Both the position numbers and the translations under genes were made by a program. Of a DNA stretch of 64,000 nt, positions 1-11,128 are shown piece by piece. Numbering within the stretch: the stretch's first letter is position 1; every line of letters begins with the position of its first letter. Source of the stretch: Saccopteryx bilineata (Eukaryota > Chordata > Mammalia > Chiroptera > Emballonuridae); assembly GCF_036850765.1 (NCBI RefSeq), contig NC_089493.1, positions 217,246,744 to 217,310,743 on the forward strand, given 5' to 3'. Under the pieces are notes generated by a model that worked only from the letters and a program-made list of their open reading frames with translations, had not been told where the DNA came from and searched no databases.

Positions 1-767
1 AGAGGACTACTCCGAGTAGCAGGAAGAGAGTGTAATCTAGGAGGCACAGGGAGAAACATTTTGAGAGACAGCCACCCTAATCTCTGGGATGAAACACTCC
101 CCAAATCTGAAGCGAATATTTTCCCTGGAAACAACAATACCAGCAAAGGGAAGCAGGACAACAGCCAAACAAGCTCTCCCATGGCACTCAGAGCAGAGTC
201 GCTTAGAAGGAAGGAGCTTTCAGGACTACAGTAGTGAGTCTTAGGGTCTGAGCTGCGGCGCCCCCGCCCACATGGTTGAGGGTTCACCCAAGGGCGGGCG
301 GCCGCAGGACACAGAAGTGCGATTCTGTCAGCAAAGGTGGAAGCCAGCTGGCCACCACTGAGGCCCAGGTGTGAGCTCAGTCTTGCCTGGCTGGAGAGGA
401 GGGGGCATGCAAAAGTGGTCAATCCCAGCTGCGGACCGCCTGCAATCCAGCCTGCGGGGGGAAGGGCAGGAGAACAGCCTTGCCCCGCCCACAGAACCAA
501 ACTTGTGATCTGACTTGGGAGCTGGCTCCTCCTGCGGGAGCAGAGCCAAAAGCCCAGAAGAGGTGGAGTCCCACTACTGAGCATGGGCACACAGACCCAC
601 CCGGCCTGTGGAGGCAAGGCTTGCAGCCCTACCATGAGCTGGCTCCTCCTGCAAGGGCGGGGCAAAAGCCCAGAATCAAGCGGAGACCTGTAGCTGAGCA
701 AAGGTGCTCATCCCTGCCCTCAGGGCCAAGCATAACAGCCACGCACGGGGGTGAGGTAAAGGGTCCT

Positions 768-1075
768 ACAAAGGAACCCCCACAAAAATGACTTCCGACT
801 TCTCAACAGAAACACTTGAGGCCAGAAGGGAATGGCAAGAAATATTCAAAGTAATGCAGAACAAGAGCCTACAACCAAGACTACTTTATCCAGCAAGGTT
901 ATCATTTAAAATTGAAGGAGAAATCAAAAGCTTTCCAGGCAAAAAAAAAAAAAAAAAAAAAAAAACTCAAGGAATTCAAACCAAGGCTGCAAGAAACACT
1001 AAGGAGCCTGTTGTAAACAGATCAAAGGAGAAAAAGACTATAGCAAAAGAGGAATACAGTTTTAAAGAATAATAA
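768..1075 (+). pseudogene. L1 ORF1 C-terminal remnant (copy 1)
   Basis: This encodes only the last part of the ORF1 RNA-binding nucleic-acid chaperone, starting at the SDFSTETLEARREW segment of the C-terminal domain. The coiled coil and most of the RRM are missing, because about 680 bp present in the second copy are absent here. A run of 25 A (941-965) near the 3' end has expanded and shifts the frame of the last residues. The second lineage A copy is frameshifted at the same A-run. No function remains. Confidence 0.85.
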
Positions 1076-1084
1076 CTACATATC

Positions 1085-4000
1085 AATAATAACCTTAAAT
1101 GTAAATGGATTAAATGATCCATTCAAAAGACATAGGGTGGCTGCATGGATAAGAAAACAGAATCCATACATATGCTGTCTATAAGAGACACACCTTAAAA
1201 CAAAAGATGCACATAGACTGAGGATAAAAGAATAGAAAAAAATATTTCACTCAAATGGAAATGAAAAAAAAGCTGGGGTAGCAATACTTATATCATACAA
1301 AATGGGCTTTAAAACAAAGACTATAGTAAGAAATAAAGAAGGTCACTACATAATGATAAAGGGAGCAATCCAAAAGGAAGATATAACCATTATAAATATC
1401 TATGCACCTAATATAGGAGCACCTAAATATATAAAGCAGACTTTGATGGATTTAAAGGGTGAGATCAACAGCAATACTATAATAGTAGGGTATTTCAATA
1501 CCCCACTAACATCACTAGATAGATCCTCAAGAAAGAAAATTAACAAAGAAACAGCAGACTTAAAGGACATACTAGATCAATTTGATTTAATAGATATCTT
1601 CAGAACCTTTCACCCTAAAGCAGCAAAATATACATTTTTTTCAAGTGCTCATGGTACATTCTCTAGGATAGACCACATGTTAGGGCACAAAAGCAGTCTC
1701 AACAAATTTAAGAAGATTGAAATCATATCAAGCACTTTCTCTGATCACAATGGCATAAAACTGGAAATCAACCACAACAGAAAAACTGAAAAATACTCAA
1801 ACACTTGGAAACTAAATAGCATGTTATTAAATAACAAATGGGTTAACAATGAGATCAAAGAAGAAATTTTAAAAATCCTAGAAATGAATGATAACGTATA
1901 CATCAACTCAAAATTTATGGGACATTGGCCCTGGCCGGTTGGCTCAGCGGTAGAGCGTCGGCCTGGCGTGCGGGGGACCCGGGTTCAATTCCCGGCCAGG
2001 GCACATAGGAGAAGCGCCCATTTGCTTCTCCACCCCCCCTTCTTCCTCTCTGTCTCTCTCTTCCCCTCCCGCAGCCAAGGCTCCATTGGAGCAAAGATGG
2101 CCTGGGCGCTGGGGATGGCTCCTTGGCCTCTGCCCCAGGTGCTAGAGTAGCTCTGGTCGTGGCACAGTGACGCCCCAGAGGGGCAGAGCATAGTCCCCTG
2201 GTGGGCAGAGCATCGCCCCTGGTGGGTGTGCTGGGTGGATCCCAGTCGGGCGCATGCGGGAGTCTGTCTGACTGTCTCTCACCGTTTCCAGCTTCAGAAA
2301 ATGAAAAAAATAAAAATAAAAATAAAAATAAATTTATGGGACACAGCAAAAGCAGTCCTGAGAGGAAAGTTCATAGCATAAAAGGCATACCTCAAGAAGG
2401 TAGAAAAATTTCAAATAAACAACTTGACACTGCATCTAAAAAAACTAGAAAAAAAACAGCAAGTAAAGCCCAGAGCTAGTAGAAGGAAGGAAATAATAAA
2501 GATCAGAGCAGAAATAAATGACATAGAGGCTAAAGAAACAATACAGAGGATCAATGAAACCAGGAGCTGGTTCTTTGAAAAGGTAAACAAGATTGATGAA
2601 CCTTTAACCAGACTCACCAAGAAAAAAAAGAGAGGACTCAAATAAATAAAATTAGAAATGAGAATGAAGAAATAACAACTGACACAACAGAAATACAAAA
2701 TATTGTAAGAAAATACTATGAAGAACTGTACGCCAAAAAACTAGACAACCTAGATGAAATGGACAAATTCCTTGAATCATATAATCTTCCAAAAATTAAT
2801 CTGGAAGAATCAGAAAACCCGAACAGACCAATAACAGAAAATGAGATCAAAACAGTTATCAAAAAAACTCCCAACAAAGAAAAGTCCGGGCCCTGATGGC
2901 TTCACAACTGAATTCTACCAAATATTCAAAGAAGAACTAAATCCTATTCTTCTCAAACTATTTCAAAAAATTCAAGAGGAAAGAATACTTCCAATCTCCT
3001 TTTATGAGGTGAGCATAATTCTGATTCCAAAACCAGGCAAAGACAACACAAAGAAAGAAAATTATAGGCCAATATCTCTGATGAATTTAGATGCTAAAAT
3101 CCTCAACAAAATATTAGCAAACCGGATCCAGCAATATATGAAAAAATCTTACACCATGGTCAAGTGGGATTTATTCTTGGGAGGCAAGGCTGGTACAATA
3201 TTTGCAAATCAATCAATGTGGTTCATCACATAAACAAAAGGAAGGAGAAAAACCACATGATAATTTCAATAGATGCAGAAAAACCATTTGATAAAATCCA
3301 GCACCCATTCATGATCAAAACTCTCAGCAAAGTGGGAATACAGGGAACATACCTCAACATGATAAAAGCCATCTATGACAAACCCACAGCCAATATCATA
3401 CTCAATGGGCAAAAAATAAAAGCAATCCCCTTAAGGTCAGGAACAAGGCAGGGGTGCCCCTTTCACCACTCTTATTCAACATAGTTCTGGAAATCCTAGC
3501 CACAGCAATCAGACAAGAAAAAGAAATAAAAGGCATCCCAATTGGAAAAGAAGAAGTAAAACTATCATTATTTGTAGATGATATGATATTATACGTAGAA
3601 AACCCTAAAGTCTCAGTCAAAAAACTACTGGACCTGATAAATGAATTCAGCAAAGTGGCAGGATATAAAATTAATATTCAGAAATCAGAGGCATTTTTAT
3701 ACACTAACAATGAACTGTCAGAAAGAGGAATTAAGGAATCAATCCCCTTTACCATTGCAACCAAAAAAATAAAGTACGTAAGAATAAGTTTAACCAGGGA
3801 GATTAAAGACTTGTAGTTAGAAAATTATAAAACAATGATAAAAGAAATCAGGGAAGATACAAACAAGTTGAAGTATATACCATGCTCATAGTTAGGAAGA
3901 ATAAACATCATTAAAATGTTTATATTACCCAAAGCAATTTATAAATTCAATGCAATACTGATTAAAATATCAATGACTTACTGCAAAGATATAGAAGACA

Positions 4001-5290
4001 TATTCCAAAAATTTATACAGAACCAAAAGAGAACATGAATAGCCTCAGCAATCTTGAAAAGGAAGAATAAAGTGGGAGGTATCACAGTTCCGGATATCAA
4101 GTTATACTACAAGGCCATTGTACTCAAAACAGCCAGGTACTGGCATAAGAACAGGTATCTAGATCAATGGAACAGATCTGAGAACCCAGAAATAAACCCT
4201 CAGTTCTATGGACAACTGATATTTGACAAAGGAGGTAAGAGCATACAATGGAGTAAAGACAGCCTCTTCAACAAATGGTGTTGGGAAAATTGGACAGCTA
4301 CCTGCAAAAAAATGAAACAAGACCACCAACTTACACCATTCACAAAAATAAACTCAAAATGGATAAAAAACTTAAATGTTAGCCATGAAACCATAAGCAT
4401 CTTAGAAGAAAACATAGGCAGTAAGCTCTCTGACATCTCTCGCAGCAATATATTTGCTGATTTGTCTCCACAGGCAAGTGAAATAAAAGACAGGATAAAC
4501 AAATGGGACTATATCAAACTAAAAAGCTTCTGCACAGCTAAAGACAAAAAGAACAGAATAAAAAGGCAAACTGCACAATGGGAGATTATATTTGACAATA
4601 CATCTGATAAGGGGTTAATAACCAAAATTTATAAATAACTTGTAAAACTCAATACCAGGAAGACAAACAATCTAATCAAAAAATGGGCGAAAGAAATGAA
4701 TAGACATTTCTCCAAAAAGGACATACAGATGGCCAATAGGCAGATAAAAAAATGCTCAAAAAATAAAAATAAAAAAAAATTCTCAACATTACTAATCATT
4801 AGAGAAATGCAAATTAAAACCACAATGAGATATCACCTCACACCAGTCAGAATGGCGCTCATCAACAAAACAACACAGAATAAGTGCTGGCAAGGATGTG
4901 GAGAAAAGGGAACCCTCCTGTACTGCTGGTGGGAATGCAGACTGGTCCAGCCACTGTGGAAAACAGTATGGGGATTCCTCAAGAAATTAAAAATCAGACT
5001 GCCTTTTGACCTAGCTATACCACTTTTAGGAATATACCCTAAGAACACCATAGCACTGTTTGAAAAGAAGAAATGCACCCCCATGTTTATGGCAGCATTG
5101 TTCACAATAGCGAAGATCTGGAAACAGCCCAAGTGTCCATCAGTGGATGAGTGGATTAAAAAGCTTTGGTACATATATACTATGGAATACTACTCAGCCA
5201 TAAGAAATGATGACATCGGATCCTGTTTACAACAACATGGATGGACCTTGATAACATTATACTGAGTGAAATAAGTAAATCAGAAAAAAC
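1085..5290 (+). pseudogene. L1 ORF2 endonuclease/reverse transcriptase pseudogene (copy 1)
   Basis: ORF2 supplies the nicking endonuclease and reverse transcriptase for target-primed reverse transcription. Recognisable parts in order are: the APE-type endonuclease (about 1090-1770, with a decayed [11 protein letters not shown] segment and a later SDHNGIKLE), a linker, the RT core (SPGPDG near 2890, an FVDD active-site box at 3571-3582) and the C-terminal cysteine motif region (CWQGCGEKG near 4890). Multiple stops and frameshifts break it, for example around 2645, 3470, 3815 and 4640, and a SINE splits it at 1925-2329. The active-site box reads FVDD, where other L1 lineages, including the third L1 here, read FADD. 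It is inactive. Confidence 0.9.
1925..2329 (+). mobile_element. tRNA-derived SINE (rhinolophoid-bat type), inserted in L1 ORF2
   Basis: The tRNA-like head holds an A box (TGGCTCAGCGGTAG) and a B box (GGGTTCAATTCCCGG). Next come a CT-rich stretch, a long unique body (CTTGGCCTCTGCCCCAGGTG) and an A-rich (AAAAT)n tail. A 14-bp target-site duplication, aaatttatgggaca, flanks it at 1911-1924 and 2330-2343. Removing the element restores continuous L1 ORF2 sequence, so it is younger than this L1. Open frames inside it on both strands are chance. Confidence 0.93.
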
Positions 5291-5573
5291 TAAGAACTAT
5301 ATGATTCCATACATAGGTGGGACATAAAAATGAGACTCAGAGACATGGACAAGAGTGTGGGGGTTATGGGAGGGGGGAGGAGAGGGAGAGGGTTAGGGGA
5401 GGGGAGAGGCACAAAGAAAACCAGTTAGAAGGTGATGGAAGACAATTGGACTTTGAGTGATGGGAATGCAGCATAATCAAATGTCAAAATAACCTAGAGA
5501 TGTTTTCTGTGAACATATGTACCCTGATTTATCAATGTCACCCCATTAAAATTAATTTAAAAATAAAAAAAAT

Positions 5574-5756
5574 TTCTGTTGATTACACCTATATTGAGGT
5601 AGTTTATTGCTATATCTTGTGGTAATAATACTTCATATTTATTAGTCCTTTCATCCAAAGATTTGGGGAGATGTCACACACATACACAAAAAGGGAGAGC
5701 TAAAATTTAATAACTAGAAAAACTAAAATTGTGGTTCTTTCTCTACTTATTATAAA
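5574..5756. other. Anonymous flank of L1 copy 1
   Basis: AT-rich sequence follows the L1 tail. No ORF, RNA or repeat is recognised. Confidence 0.5.
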
Positions 5757-5932
5757 ACATTTTTTTAATTTATTCATTTTAGAGAGGAGAGAGAAAGGAG
5801 GTGGGAAGGAGCAGGAAACATCAACTGCCATACATGCCTTGACCAGGTAAGCCTGGGGTTCGAATCAGTGACCTCAGCATTCCAGGTCAGTGCTTTACCC
5901 TCTACATCACCAAAGGTCAGTCCTATGGAACA
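5757..5932 (-). mobile_element. Old SINE of the second tRNA-derived family
   Basis: Read on the minus strand it begins with the tRNA-like CTTTGGTGATGTAGAGGG head, degenerate from 'ACCTGTGGTGGCGCAGTGGATA'-type heads. It passes through a GGTTCGAA B-box-like segment and a 'CAAGGCATGTATGGCAG' body, and ends in a GA-rich stretch and an A-rich tail. It is diverged compared with the copies at 56767 and 63075. No clean target-site duplication was seen. Confidence 0.65.
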
Positions 5933-6409
5933 TTTTAAATGTAATATTTTGGGGGACTTCTCAAATTTTCTTTGGTAAAACAGAGGAAGATTATGTTAAT
6001 AAATGTAGAGTCAATTACAAGAAGCATACAATTGTGTAATGAACTAGAATATATATATTGAAGAAAATAGATCTAGAACAAAGAACAGACAAGCAGTTAA
6101 AGATTGCTTTTCAATCTAGTAAAGGATTCTATTTTTAAAAATAAAATGACACTAGTGAGCTTCTGTTTGAGTTGCTTTCTTGGTAATATAACTGGACCAA
6201 TGCTTGCCAAACAGCAGAATATGTCTAGAGAGCTAAGCTAGTTCACCATTTGGAACTGGATCTACAACTAGTTCATAAGTATAATACACCAAGCTAATCC
6301 ATGACAGACAAGGGCAGCCCATCTTCTGAACAAAGGCAGACCAAAGAGAAGGAGCAATTAAAACCAGCAGAGGAAGTGCATGATCTAATCTGTCAAGACA
6401 CAAAATTCC
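5933..6409. other. Anonymous AT-rich DNA
   Basis: Only short chance ORFs occur. No repeat family is recognised. Confidence 0.5.
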
Positions 6410-6780
6410 TGCCTGATCAGGTGGTGGCACAGTGGATAAGAGTGTCAACCTGGGATGCTAAGGACCCAGGTTTGAAACTCTGGGGTTTCCAGCTACAGCA
6501 TGGGCTCACCAGCTTGAGCACAGGGTTGCTGGCTTAAGCATGGGGTCATAGACATGATCCTATGGTCACCAGCTTGAGCCCAAACATCACTGGCTTAAAG
6601 TCCAAGGTCGCTGGCTTGAGCAAGGGGTCATGGCATCTGCTGGAGCCCCCCAGTCAAGGTACATAAGAAAAAGCAATCAATGAACAACCAAAGTGCTGCA
6701 AATTGAGATGATGTTTCTCATCTCTTTCTTTTTGTCTGTCTCTCTCTCTCTCAAATAAATAAATAAATAATAAAATTCAT
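6410..6780 (+). mobile_element. SINE of the second tRNA-derived family, diverged copy
   Basis: It starts GCCTGATCAGGTGGTGGCAC and runs through a tandem-like series of 'CACCAGCTTGAGC / GGTCGCTGGCTTGAGC' segments. The characteristic AGAAAGCAATCAATGAACAA block follows, then a TCTCTC stretch and an (AAAT)n tail. The body is longer and more diverged than the copy at 63075, so this is an older insertion. Confidence 0.85.
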
Positions 6781-7139
6781 TCTTAAAAAAAAGTCACAAA
6801 AATTCTCGTAAAAATGTTGATCAGCATATAGATTTGTAATGAAATGATGTTAAAGGATTATACCACTTATTATACCATATCAATTTGTGTACGAATCTCA
6901 GCTTGAAATTGATAATGTATTTTCTTCTCACCTATATTGATGTCCTATTTTGGTTGTAGTTTTGTTTTGTTTTAATAACATATTCAAGTGTTAAAAAAAA
7001 TTCAGAGTCAAGGTGGTTCAAAATTAAATTCATGTTTCCAATTCCATTATTTACTTACTCAACAAATATTGTAAAAGGCCTTAACACAACCCAGGCACAT
7101 AAATAAGGCCTAGAGAGAAAGGCCTGAATTGGACAGACA
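6781..7139. other. Anonymous DNA
   Basis: AT-rich, without a recognisable gene or repeat. Confidence 0.5.
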
Positions 7140-7444
7140 CAGCCCCTGTCTTCATGGGCTGGACAGTCCAGAGGGGAAGACAGAGCCCCAAAGTGGCTGT
7201 GAACGCCAGCAAAAGAGAGCAGGAGCCAGGAGAGTATTGAACAGGATGGCTGCATGGGTGTACTGTGCAAAGTAAACCCTAACGGATGAGCAGGAGGTAG
7301 GACTTGGCTAAGTAGAAGGGCAGAGGATTGGGGAAGGGGACGGTAAAAAGGGCCTTTTCTGAGAGAGGGACTAGTATATATAAGGGGCCTGAGGCAAGAA
7401 ATAACATGGCAAATTCAAGATAAGCCAGGAGGCTTTAAATTCAG

Positions 7445-7560
7445 TCAGCATTATGAGGGCAGTGGCCATGTTTATTTTGCTGGTTCATTGGCATATTATC
7501 ACAGTACCTAGCACATAGTCACCCAATGAATACTTGCTGAATGAATTTGACTGAAGGATA
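7445..7560 (+). repeat. MIR/L2-like 3' end
   Basis: The text 'cacagtacctagcacatag' followed by 'gaatacttgctgaatgaat' resembles the shared 3' end of MIR and L2 elements. Short and diverged. Confidence 0.4.
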
Positions 7561-8112
7561 GGTAACTAAGAGGAGGTTAGAACCAAATGTTTCTCCAGAA
7601 GGAAACAACAGCCAGACACACAAAGCTTCATAGGCTTAAGAACGTTGAATTTTATCCTAAGCACAATGGGAAACTCTTGAAGGTTCTATATAAGATAATA
7701 CCATGTCCAGAAAATTTATTTTTTATTATCATATTTCATCAATTTTATGTTGCCAGTGAATATAAAATTCACTATCATTTTATATATGACATCAAAAAAC
7801 AAATGCTACTGTTAACCTAAGGATACAGAATTATGAGACATATCCTGATATCAGCCAAAATAAAATGTAAAAAAAAAAAAGTGTATATTACACTTAATAA
7901 AATTAGTATGTGTGGAGAATGGATTAAAAGTGGGAAGCTATGAGTACAGAGCAACTAGTTAGAAGGGTATTATCATGGCTGCCTCAGTGGCTAGAGAATC
8001 AGAGGCAATGGGTGGACCACGGGTTGCTCACTGAGTTGGAAATATTGGTGTGGAAGCTCTGAAAAGAAATCCAGGCTAGAGATACAAATTTGTGATTCAT
8101 CAGCATATAGTC

Positions 8113-8244
8113 CAGCGGTTCTCAACCTGTGGGTCGCGACCCCGGCGGGGGTCGAACGACCAAGTCGCCTAAAGCCATCGGAAATCCTGTGTTTTGGTCA
8201 TTCGACCCCTGCCGGGGTCGCGACCCACAGGTTGAGAACCGCTG
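8113..8244. mobile_element. hAT non-autonomous mini-element, short hairpin form
   Basis: The termini are long inverted repeats: it opens CAGCGGTTCTCAACCTGTGG and closes with the reverse complement. Almost the whole element folds into one GC-rich stem. The imperfect 8-bp flanks atatagtc / atatagat are the target-site duplication expected of a hAT element. It is a shorter relative of the element at 30654-30876, lacking that copy's AT-rich centre. Confidence 0.9.
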
Positions 8245-8829
8245 ATATAGATGGTGAGTAAAGTCATGGGAGCAAAAGAGATTTCCTTACCCCCTAGGAC
8301 GGCAGTTTTAATCAGGACAATGACTCCAGCTGCATTGCTGAAGTTGAGTTGAAAAGGACCATGAAGGGAGACAATGAAACAAATCAAAAGCTTCTTGAAG
8401 TAGTACAAGAAGAAAAATGAGAACCTGGCCAAGGCATTATCAGTGGACTAGAGAGAGTTCAGATCCCACAGGTATTGTAGAGAGAAAAGCCCAGGACTTA
8501 GTGGCTAAGTTGGCTGTGGAGACTGTGAAAGCATTAATTATTCACAGTTTTTTGGGGTAGATCATGGTACCATTAACTATAATGAAGAGAAAAAATATAT
8601 AAGAAGGAAGAAGAAGTTTGCAGGAAAGACAATAAATTCAGTTTTAGGTGCTTTAATCATTGACTATGTCCTTTGGAACATCCAGATAAAGTTATCCCCC
8701 AAACAACAGTGTTGGAAAAAAAAACTTTTATATTACGTGATAGTAGAAACTATATAGTTCATCCTAAAAGTAACAGAAAGGACATCCTGACCTTGCTCAT
8801 TCTGTTCAGGGACAAGAGGTATCTCCGTA

Positions 8830-9060
8830 AGATCTGAGAGCTCAAGCTCTACAGTTAGACAGATTTGAGTTCCTTTCTTAGCTCCAAATGCTACTGTTGG
8901 AGAGATCTTGGACTTGACACTTAACAAGTCTGAGCCTGGGTTTCCTCAGTAAATTAAGAATAATATTTAGTTTCTAAAGGTGTTTTAGAATTTAAATAAC
9001 ATACAAAAATATTTAGAACAGTGTTTGATATGTGGAAAATAGTAACTATTTTTATTATCT
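8830..9060 (+). repeat. MIR SINE
   Basis: The core text 'gacacttaacaagtctgagc' followed by 'tttcctcagtaaattaag' and 'tagaacagtgtttgatat' matches the MIR order (core region, then the 'cttagaacagtgcctgg' 3' part). Diverged, as expected for a mammal-wide repeat. Confidence 0.7.
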
Positions 9061-9291
9061 GTTTTGTCTTGGGACAATTTTTTCCAATGTTCATAATTGC
9101 ATTTATTTTTTTCATCCTTATATCAAATATTTATTGGGCCTGGCTATGTGAGAAATATTGGTAACCATTGCTTTTACCAAATTTCTGCATTTCTTATTCT
9201 AATCATCTGAGTTACTATTTACTAATCTTCAATTTTTTCTATGTTCCCTACAGTTTTTGATGTCTCCACCCTCCAGTCTGGGCTAAAAGAT

Positions 9292-9437
9292 TTCTTCTTC
9301 TTCTTCTTCTTCTTCTTCTTCTTCTTCTTCTTCTTCTTCTTCTTCTTCTTCTTCTTCTTCTTCTTCTTCTTCTTCTTCTTCTTCTTCTTCTTTTCTTCTT
9401 CTTCTTCTTCTTCTTCTTCTTCTTCTCCTTCTCCTTC
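9292..9437. repeat. (TTC)n / (GAA)n microsatellite
   Basis: About 45 TTC units with one interruption near 9391 end in TCC-containing variants. It sits exactly where the A-rich tail of the minus-strand L1 fragment (9447-10090) should be, so it probably grew from that tail. A long poly-Phe/poly-Ser reading frame across it is a by-product of the repeat. Confidence 0.95.
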
Positions 9438-9446
9438 TAAAATTTT

Positions 9447-10090
9447 GTTAGCAGTATTTAACTTTATGAAATTTATTGAGGTGACACTGATTAAAAATTA
9501 TACAGGTTTCAGGTGCTTGTTGGGTAAACAGATGTTTTTTAAGTTTGCCCCCTTGGGGGCAAACAGTGCCATGTGTGTAGTTTATGGAAGTCAGCAGGTA
9601 CTTGCCCTCAGGGCAGCAGATCATAAATTGTACTTTGCCTTCCTGCTTGGGAGGGGCCATTGTTTGCTATTGTTTGCCTGTTTGCCCGGGCAGGGGTTTT
9701 TGTCCCCAGTTTGTTTTGCTGGAGAGTCAGAGAGAGAGAGCTGAGGGGCTTGGGGAGTGCTGATTTGGCCCTGACTTGTTTGGCTTGGGAGTGCTGTTTT
9801 TCTTGTGAGGGTCTGGGAATTCGGTTCTTTACCGTCTGCCTGAATCCAACGAGAACATGTATGGCCATGGTGATGGCCATCAGCCTTACAGTGCCCAATT
9901 ATACAACACATCTTCTGTACACTGTATTGTGTATTCACCTCCCAAAATCAAGTCTCCATCCATCACCATTTATCTCCCCTATACTCTCCTCTGCCTCCCC
10001 TCCCTTGCCTCAGCATTCACCATGCCGTTGTCCATATTCGTTTCTCTCTTTCTCTGTCTTTTTTTGCTCAATCCTTTCTTCTTAACAGAA
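9447..10090 (-). mobile_element. L1 3'-end fragment split by a solo LTR
   Basis: 'gaaatttattgaggtgacac' on the plus strand, and after the LTR 'tatacaacacatcttctgta' with 'gtgtattcacctccc', are the typical reverse complement of an L1 3'UTR. The two parts join cleanly when 9518-9890 is removed. The element is heavily 5'-truncated and non-coding. Confidence 0.8.
9518..9890. mobile_element. Solo LTR (family shared with 60061-60435)
   Basis: It starts TG and ends CA, and is flanked by gtgct / gtgcc, a 4-of-5 target duplication. It interrupts an L1 3'UTR that resumes immediately after. It aligns over its full length with 60061-60435 (373 versus 375 bp), sharing the phrases 'acttgccctcagggcagcag' and 'gggaggggccattgtttgct'. 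No internal ERV sequence is attached. The sense strand is not determined. Confidence 0.78.
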
Positions 10091-11128
10091 CAAATTAAAG
10101 GACATAAGGAAGACAGACCAGAGGCAAGACAGAGGATTCAAGTTTAAACCAAGAACTTATATTTCTGCAGAACTTGTGTATTAAGAGAAAAAAGTAATTT
10201 CTCCATCCAAGAGAGTTGATTCCTCAAAATGATTTAAATTTTATTTACTGCCACATTTGGGGGGAAAATTGCATCATTAATTTCTGATTGATTCTTTTTT
10301 TCGAGCATTTGGAATTTTAATTCTTACTTGTGCATTTTTTTCCCCTTAGGGATTTATTCCTCTTTGATGCCTTTTTTTTTAATCATTAAAAAGCTTTGAA
10401 ACAAAGTCATTTTGAAACTATTCTTGATTACACCTTTATTTTTATCCACTTGGATTTAACACCAATTTTTAAATTCTTACCCAGAGTTGCCTGTTATAAA
10501 CTGCTACTGTTATAGAAGAGGTCACCAAGATTTATAATAGATCTAGATATGCATTATTTTATAGTTTCTAGATTTCTTTTTCTTTACTTGTTCTGAAAAA
10601 TTCTTCAATCTGCCTCTATTTTCTAATTGATTACTTATTCAGGTAATATTTGACTACTTACTTTGAAACTGGTCCCTTTTATTTAAATTTTATCTTTTTC
10701 TATTCTGTGCCTGCCAGTAGGATAGCAGGGAGCATAGCCTAAATGCCACTATCCTAGTTTAGAGTGTCCCATATCAGAGCTTCCTGTTGTCTCTTGCTCA
10801 TAGCAGACCACCAAGATCTCATGAAAATGGATATCTTTCATCAGTTTCTTCACCAAAGGACATACACTATCAAATTAAAACCAAACATACATTTTGTCAG
10901 CATAAGGAGACCAACTTTTTTCTATGAAAAGGAGGATAAAAATTGAAGAAAACAATATCATAAATAAAAGAAACATTTTATTCATTGCAACAATAATACA
11001 CTATAATATGATAAATGCATAATAAAAACATTTGTAATATTTATATTGTAATTATGCTTACATGCCTATTAATTTTTAATAATAATTGTAAGAAAATTAT
11101 AATTGTAAGATAAAATTATTAGATAATA
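10091..11128. other. Anonymous AT-rich DNA
   Basis: No gene or repeat is recognised. The right part may be the non-coding 3' end of the adjacent hAT element, but I could not identify its terminal inverted repeat. Confidence 0.5.

Larger units (their letters stand above)
1..5573 (+). mobile_element. L1 retrotransposon copy 1 (lineage A), internally deleted, 5' end outside window
   Basis: It reads as 5'UTR (1 to about 760), the end of ORF1, a decayed ORF2, a G-rich 3'UTR (about 5340-5410) and an A-rich tail near 5560-5573. The first 760 bases match, in reverse complement, the 5'UTR of the - strand L1 at 15204-21317. By that alignment roughly 370 bases of the 5' end lie left of the window. ORF1 has lost about 680 bp: the 5'UTR runs straight into the ORF1 C-terminal coding part near 760-770. 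ORF2 carries many frameshifts and stops and a SINE inserted at 1925. The element is dead. The lineage assignment comes from comparison with the second copy, not from a database. Confidence 0.93.
7140..8660 (+). repeat. Probable ancient mammalian interspersed repeat, family unresolved
   Basis: Several phrases recur in old mammalian repeats: 'attttatcctaagcacaatgg' with a following 'aactcttgaagg', then 'ccaggctagagatacaaa' with 'cagcatata', and later 'ttcagttttaggtg'. They appear in the expected order, interrupted by a hAT mini-element at 8113-8244. I recognise the phrases from memory but cannot name the family with confidence. No coding content. Confidence 0.35.

Noticed and set aside
1915..2349. 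ORFs of 68-144 codons in and around the SINE (also at 14619, 25628, 30229, 61590)
   Set aside because: The same frames recur in every copy of the SINE because its GC-rich body lacks stops. They are not genes.
9241..9744. 167-codon ORF with a long poly-Phe/poly-Ser tract
   Set aside because: It is the translation of the (TTC)n microsatellite continued into L1 3'UTR and a solo LTR. No protein feature supports it.
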